Shown: in pieces, positions 60,148 through 64,000 of the stretch
How positions within the stretch are numbered: the first letter of the stretch is position 1
How the letters are laid out: each line of letters opens with the position of its first letter
Assembly (NCBI GenBank): GCA_031253835.1
Contig: JAIRVP010000011.1
Location: forward strand, 124,001-188,000
Reading direction: 5' to 3'
Source of the DNA: Burkholderia sp.
GTDB lineage: Bacteria > Pseudomonadota > Gammaproteobacteria > Burkholderiales > Burkholderiaceae
Length of the DNA stretch: 64,000 bases
Translations under genes and position numbers: made by a program
Notes under the pieces: model-generated
Told to the model about the DNA's origin: nothing
Databases searched by the model: none
What the model saw: the letters and a program-made list of their open reading frames with translations, nothing else

Positions 60148-60909
60148 TCACCCGACGCGCCAGCCGCCGTTCACCGCGATCGTCGCGCCCGTGACGAACG
60201 ACGCGCGCGGCCCGGCGAGCCACGCGACCGCGTCCGCGATGTCGTCCGGCTGCCCCGCGCGGCCGGCCGGCGTCTGCTCGCGGATCGCCGCCGCGATGGC
60301 CGGCGCGACGCCGCCATCGCCGAAGAAGCGCGTATCGGCGATATAGCCGGGCGCAACCGTATTGACCGTTGCACCGCGCGGCCCGAGTTCGCGCGCGAGC
60401 GCAACGGTGAACCCTTCGACGCCGGCCTTCGCGGCCGCATACGCAAGCCCGCCCGGCAGCAGGCTGCCCGCGCGTGCCGCGATCGAGCCGATGTTGACGA
60501 TCCGCGCGGCGCGGTCGGCCAGGTGCGGCAACACGGCCATCGTCGTCAGGAACAGGCTCTTCAGGTTCGCGTCGAGCACGGTGTCCCACACGGCCTCCGC
60601 TTCGCCCGCCTCGGTATCCGCCCCGACGCGGCCGGTCAGCCCCGCGTTGTTGACCAGCACGTCGATGCGCGGCCACCGCGCGACGATCGCGGCGACCGCC
60701 GCCTCCGCCTCGCGCCGCACGCTCAAATCACCGGCCTGCCCGATCGCCGCGCCGCCGAGACGCGCGACGGCCGACTCCAGCCGCGCGACGTCGCGCCCGA
60801 CGATCGCGACGCGATATCCGTCCTCCACCAGCCGGCTCGCGATCGCGAAGCCGATCCCGCTCGACCCGCCCGTGACGATGGCCGTTCGCTGCTGTTCGTT
60901 GCCTGCCAT
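60148..60909 (-). CDS. Short-chain dehydrogenase/reductase
   Basis: The product has 253 residues from ATG 60909. The cofactor motif is TGGSSGIGFAIASRL, with R after beta-2 (VGRDVARLE) suggesting NADP preference, and NNAG (about 89). Catalytic S (NIGSIAARAGS), Y-x-x-x-K (AYAAAKAGVEGF) and terminal IAVNGGWRVG are present. It is divergent from a LysR regulator, the usual arrangement of a regulator and its target. Substrate unknown. Confidence 0.86.
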   Translation of the reverse strand: MAGNEQQRTAIVTGGSSGIGFAIASRLVEDGYRVAIVGRDVARLESAVARLGGAAIGQAGDLSVRREAEAAVAAIVARWPRIDVLVNNAGLTGRVGADTEAGEAEAVWDTVLDANLKSLFLTTMAVLPHLADRAARIVNIGSIAARAGSLLPGGLAYAAAKAGVEGFTVALARELGPRGATVNTVAPGYIADTRFFGDGGVAPAIAAAIREQTPAGRAGQPDDIADAVAWLAGPRASFVTGATIAVNGGWRVG

Positions 60910-61017
60910 GACCTGCCCTCCTGACTATCGACGATGAATGACAAGGACATTCTGGGTAGCGAAGAGTGATAGGTAAAATACGAATTCGATGATCAACTGA
61001 TACATGGAAGGTATCGC

Positions 61018-61929
61018 ATGATCGATCTGCGCCAGTTCAGGCAATTCATCGCGGTCGCCGAGATGCTGAGCTTCCGGCGCGCGGCCGAGCGGCTGCACAT
61101 GGCGCAGCCGCCGTTGAGTGCGGCGATCCGCAAGCTCGAGGACGAACTGGGCGTCGCGCTGCTCGAACGCGACAACCGCGGCGCGCGGCTCACGCCGGCT
61201 GGCGAAGCGTTCCTGCTCGAAGCGCGGCGTGCGCTCGAACAGGCCGGGCGCGCGGTGGCCGTGGCGCGCCGCGCGGGCGCGGGCCTCGGCGGCACGCTGC
61301 GGCTCCGGTTCGTCGACAGTACGGTCAACGCGCTGCTGCCGCTGATCCTGCGTGCGTTCCAGGAACGGTATCCGGGCGTCGATTTCCAGCTCGAGGAAGG
61401 CACGACCGCCGAACAGGTGCTCGCGCTGCGCCAGGACCGCACGGACGTCGGCCTCGTCGTGCTGCCGGTGGCCGATGCCGGCGACGTGCGCGTCGAGCCG
61501 CTGCTGCGCGACCGGATGGTCGCTGCGCTGCCCGACGGCCACCGGCTCGCGCGCCGCAAGCGCATCGCGCTCGCCGAGCTGGCGGACGAACCGTGGGTCA
61601 TGTTCGCCGCACACCACGGGCCCGGCATGCACGCGCTGATCGTGACCGCGTGCGCGCAGGCCGGTTTCGCGCCACGCGTGGTCCAGCAGCCGCGCCAGAT
61701 GCAGACGACGGCCGGGCTCGTCGCGGGCGGCATCGGCGTCGCGCTGATGCCGCGCCTGTTCGTGCCGATGCAGCCGCAAGGCATCACGTTCTGCGAACTG
61801 AAGGAGGCGGGCAGCCCGCTCGCGTACGAGCTGGCGATCGCCTACCGCACGCCGTCGCCGCTCGTCGACGCGCTGCGCGAGACCGCGCGGAACGCGGTCA
61901 GCGAACTGGGGCTGGTTGCGGCGACGTGA
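61018..61929 (+). CDS. LysR-family regulator (CatR/BenM-like class)
   Basis: The product has 303 residues from ATG 61018. The HTH is IDLRQFRQFIAVAEMLSFRRAAERLHMAQPPLSAAIRKLEDELG (in pieces), with the RRAAERLHMAQPPLS helix common to CatR/BenM-type proteins. The effector domain runs from about 90 to 300. It is divergent from the SDR gene across 108 nt. An ATCAACTGAT-like dyad near 60992 may be its site. Confidence 0.85.
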   Translation: MIDLRQFRQFIAVAEMLSFRRAAERLHMAQPPLSAAIRKLEDELGVALLERDNRGARLTPAGEAFLLEARRALEQAGRAVAVARRAGAGLGGTLRLRFVDSTVNALLPLILRAFQERYPGVDFQLEEGTTAEQVLALRQDRTDVGLVVLPVADAGDVRVEPLLRDRMVAALPDGHRLARRKRIALAELADEPWVMFAAHHGPGMHALIVTACAQAGFAPRVVQQPRQMQTTAGLVAGGIGVALMPRLFVPMQPQGITFCELKEAGSPLAYELAIAYRTPSPLVDALRETARNAVSELGLVAAT

Positions 61930-61956
61930 CCGCGCGCGTGGCGCGCGCGGCGGCGC

Positions 61957-62610
61957 TCAGTCGCCGATCATGTTGTACACGACCGCGAGCACGGCCTGCC
62001 GGAACGCCTCCGGCCGTGTCGGCAGCGACGTGAACTCCAGCATCATGTGGCTGTACGAGACCGTCGTGCCGATCGCGCTCGCGATCATGAAGAACAGCAC
62101 GTTCGGATCGACCGGGCGGATCGCACCGGCCTCGACCGCCTCCGTCAGCAGCGGAAACATCGCATCGTGATACGGGCGCACGATCCGCTCCTGCAGCCGG
62201 TCGAGCCGCCCGCCCTCCTCGGTCGCCGCGGTCGAGAAGAACATGCCGATGTCCGGCTCCGCGAACTCGTGATCGACGCATAGCTCGAATGCGCGCCGCA
62301 CGCGGTCGCGATGCGGCAGCGACGACGTGCGCAACGTGCGCAGCGCGTCGAACAGCGGCTGCGCCAGCTCGACGATCTGCTCGACGACAGCCAGCCACAA
62401 CGTTTCCTTCGTGCCGAAATGGTGGGCGATCAGCGCCGCGTCGATGCCCAGCTCGCGCGCGACTTCGCGCACGCTCGTCGCGTCGTAGCCGCGCTTCGCG
62501 AAGGTGCGGCGCGCGGCCCGCAATATCACGTCCGGACCGACGGACGCATCCGCCAGCGGCCGCCCGCGCGTACGCCGCTTCGACGGCGCGCGCTCAGTGA
62601 CTTCAGCCAC
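61957..62610 (-). CDS. TetR-family regulator
   Basis: The product has 217 residues from GTG 62610, chosen because AGCAGGAAAAC precedes it and no ATG lies nearby. The HTH (about 25-70) is GPDVILRAARRTFAKRGYDATSVREVARELGIDAALIAHHFGTKE (in pieces). The C-terminal ligand-binding and dimer domain follows. It is divergent from the NADH dehydrogenase gene, whose start is immediately preceded by a 12-bp palindrome. Confidence 0.86.
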   Translation of the reverse strand: MAEVTERAPSKRRTRGRPLADASVGPDVILRAARRTFAKRGYDATSVREVARELGIDAALIAHHFGTKETLWLAVVEQIVELAQPLFDALRTLRTSSLPHRDRVRRAFELCVDHEFAEPDIGMFFSTAATEEGGRLDRLQERIVRPYHDAMFPLLTEAVEAGAIRPVDPNVLFFMIASAIGTTVSYSHMMLEFTSLPTRPEAFRQAVLAVVYNMIGD

Positions 62611-62738
62611 GTTTTCCTGCTCCCCTTGAATGGTTCGAATGCCCGTGTTCGGGCCCCGGCTTCACTTCCCCGGAATTGGATGGCCTGCCCTGCTCCGTTG
62701 ACACGCGGAGCCGGGAAGCGCTACGATCATACCTTATT

Positions 62739-62750
62739 CATCACGTGATG
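62739..62750. promoter_or_regulatory. Palindrome CATCACGTGATG, probable TetR operator
   Basis: A perfect 12-bp palindrome ending 8 nt before the NADH dehydrogenase ATG and 128 nt from the TetR start. A bound repressor here would block both initiation and ribosome access. Confidence 0.5.
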
Positions 62751-62758
62751 ATTTATCC

Positions 62759-64000
62759 ATGACAACCCCTACACGCATCGTCATCGTCGGCGGCGGGATC
62801 GCCGGATTGCAGCTCGCGACCCGTCTGGGCGAGCGTCTCGGCCGGTCCGGGCGGGCGCAGGTCACCGTCGTCGACCGCAGTCCGACCCATATCTGGAAGC
62901 CGATGCTGCACACGATCGCGGCCGGTACGCGCGACGTCCAGCAGCAGCAGGTGATCTTCCTCGCCCATGCCCGCGACCACGGCTATACGTACCAGCCCGG
63001 CGAACTGAAGGGGCTCGATCGTGCGCGCCGCCGCGTGCAGCTCGGCGAGATCCGCTCGCAGGACGGCGACGTGGTGATCGACGCGCGTGAACTGGACTAC
63101 GACGTGCTGATCCTCGCGCTCGGCAGCCAGGCCAACGATTTCGGCGTGCCGGGCGTGCGCGAGCACTGCTACTTCATCGACAGCCAGCAGCAGGCCGAGA
63201 CCTTCAACGAAGCGTTGCGGATGCGCGTGTTCCGCAGCATCGCGCGCGACGAGCCGTTCCGCGTCGCGATCGTCGGCGCGGGCGCGACGGGCGTGGAGCT
63301 GGCGGCGGAGCTGAGCCGCCTGCTGGAAGTCGCGCAGGCCTATGGCGACGAAACGGTGCGCGAGCGGTTGCAGCTCACGCTGCTCGAAAGCGGCCCGCGC
63401 ATCCTCGCCGCGTTTCCGCCGAAGATTTCCGCGTCGGCGCAGCGGCGGCTCGAACAGATCGGTTTTCACGTGCTGACGTCGACGCGCGTCACGTCGGCCG
63501 ACGCCAACGGCTTCCACTACGGCGACGGTTCGTTCGCCGAAGCGGACCTGATGGTCTGGGCCGCCGGCGTGAAGGCGCCCGATTTCATGCAGGCGCTCGG
63601 CGGGCTCGACACGAACCGCGCGAACCAGGTCGTTGTCGGGCCCACGCTGCAGGCAACGGGCGACGAGCACGTGTTCGCGATCGGCGATTGCGCGAGCCTG
63701 CAGCCCGACGGCCAGGAGCGGCCGCTGCCGCCCACCGCGCAGGTCGCGACGCAGCAGGCCGAACATCTCGCGAAGCACCTGCCCGCGTGGCTCGACGGCA
63801 CGCCGATTCCGCCGTTCGCGTTCCACGATTTCGGCGCGCTCGTGTCGATCAGCGACTACGACGCGTTCGGCACGCTCGGGCAGTTCGGGTTCTTTCGCGG
63901 CGGCTTCATCCAGGGGCGGTTCGCGCAGTTCAGCCACCTGATGCTCTACCGGCGGCACCAGCAGGCGCTGCACGGTTTCTCCAAGGCGTCCTTGCTGTGG
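62759..64000 (+). CDS. ndh: Type II NADH dehydrogenase (NDH-2), 3' end outside window
   Basis: 414 codons are visible from ATG 62759; the stop is beyond the right edge. It has an N-terminal FAD Rossmann motif IVIVGGGIAGLQLATRLG, the NAD-binding VGAGATGVELAAELSRLLE (about 175-193), DLMVWAAGVKAP and the FAD-binding VFAIGDCASL, then PPTAQVATQQAEHL. A membrane-associating C-terminal region begins with HDFGALVSISDYDAFGTLG. It oxidises NADH and reduces quinone without pumping protons. The divergent TetR gene probably regulates it. Confidence 0.92.
   Translation, partial: MTTPTRIVIVGGGIAGLQLATRLGERLGRSGRAQVTVVDRSPTHIWKPMLHTIAAGTRDVQQQQVIFLAHARDHGYTYQPGELKGLDRARRRVQLGEIRSQDGDVVIDARELDYDVLILALGSQANDFGVPGVREHCYFIDSQQQAETFNEALRMRVFRSIARDEPFRVAIVGAGATGVELAAELSRLLEVAQAYGDETVRERLQLTLLESGPRILAAFPPKISASAQRRLEQIGFHVLTSTRVTSADANGFHYGDGSFAEADLMVWAAGVKAPDFMQALGGLDTNRANQVVVGPTLQATGDEHVFAIGDCASLQPDGQERPLPPTAQVATQQAEHLAKHLPAWLDGTPIPPFAFHDFGALVSISDYDAFGTLGQFGFFRGGFIQGRFAQFSHLMLYRRHQQALHGFSKASLLW

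Noticed and set aside
1..64000. tRNA, rRNA, insertion sequence, prophage or CRISPR elements
   Set aside because: I looked for cloverleaf sequences, transposase motifs, terminal repeats and identical short repeats and saw none that could be supported.

Overview
The window is GC-rich chromosomal DNA from a member of the Burkholderia cepacia complex. The firmest anchor is the quorum-sensing locus at 26.2-28.2 kb: cepR, a divergent rsaM and cepI are recognisable almost residue for residue, with lux-type boxes in both intergenic spaces. In species where it has been mapped this locus lies on the second replicon, so I infer chromosome 2. There are no rRNA or tRNA genes, insertion sequences, phage genes or CRISPR arrays. 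Both ends cut a gene: a giant adhesin on the left and a type II NADH dehydrogenase on the right.

Layout. 1-15.4 kb is an unusual minus-strand block: two minor pseudopilins (GspI-like and GspJ-like), then three consecutive TPR-glycosyltransferase paralogues, then a filamentous-haemagglutinin-type exoprotein of more than 2,400 residues. A near-identical 13-bp element lies 112-127 nt upstream of the first gene of each of the three transcription units, so the block looks like one regulon and possibly one system for making, modifying and exporting a surface fibre. 15.7-18.8 kb holds housekeeping genes (AlkB-like dioxygenase, RutE-like nitroreductase, membrane metallophosphoesterase). 19-25.1 kb holds a LysR regulator and a translationally coupled YtcA/AaeA/AaeB/outer-membrane-factor efflux operon. 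25.1-26.1 kb is an MgtC-family gene with a structured leader and a strong promoter. 26.2-29.2 kb is cepR-rsaM-cepI plus a 254-codon gene, followed by a candidate small RNA with its own promoter and terminator.

29.2-35.9 kb holds small independent units: membrane protein, VOC protein, GNAT, RibA, CBS protein, DUF4148 protein, Rnk with an elaborate leader, porin and a YXWGXW protein. 36.2-48.2 kb is accessory metabolism: an HxlR regulator with a large perfect operator, a secreted NTF2-like protein, a LuxR-type regulator, an amidohydrolase, an isochorismatase-type hydrolase, two MFS carriers, an MdcR-like LysR regulator, a VOC protein with an SDR, and an NCS1 permease. 48.4-53.6 kb looks like a MarR-controlled module: glutathione S-transferase, MarR, a full-length homodimeric-type pyruvate dehydrogenase E1, and a separate protein resembling only the C-terminal part of that E1. 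Copies of a TTGCAA dyad sit in front of the genes. 53.7-60.1 kb is an RND efflux operon divergent from soxR, with a textbook 19-bp-spacer MerR-type promoter. 60.1-64 kb has an SDR/LysR pair and a TetR/NADH dehydrogenase pair.

Coordinates and motifs were read by eye from the sequence. Family names come from recognisable motifs, not from searches.
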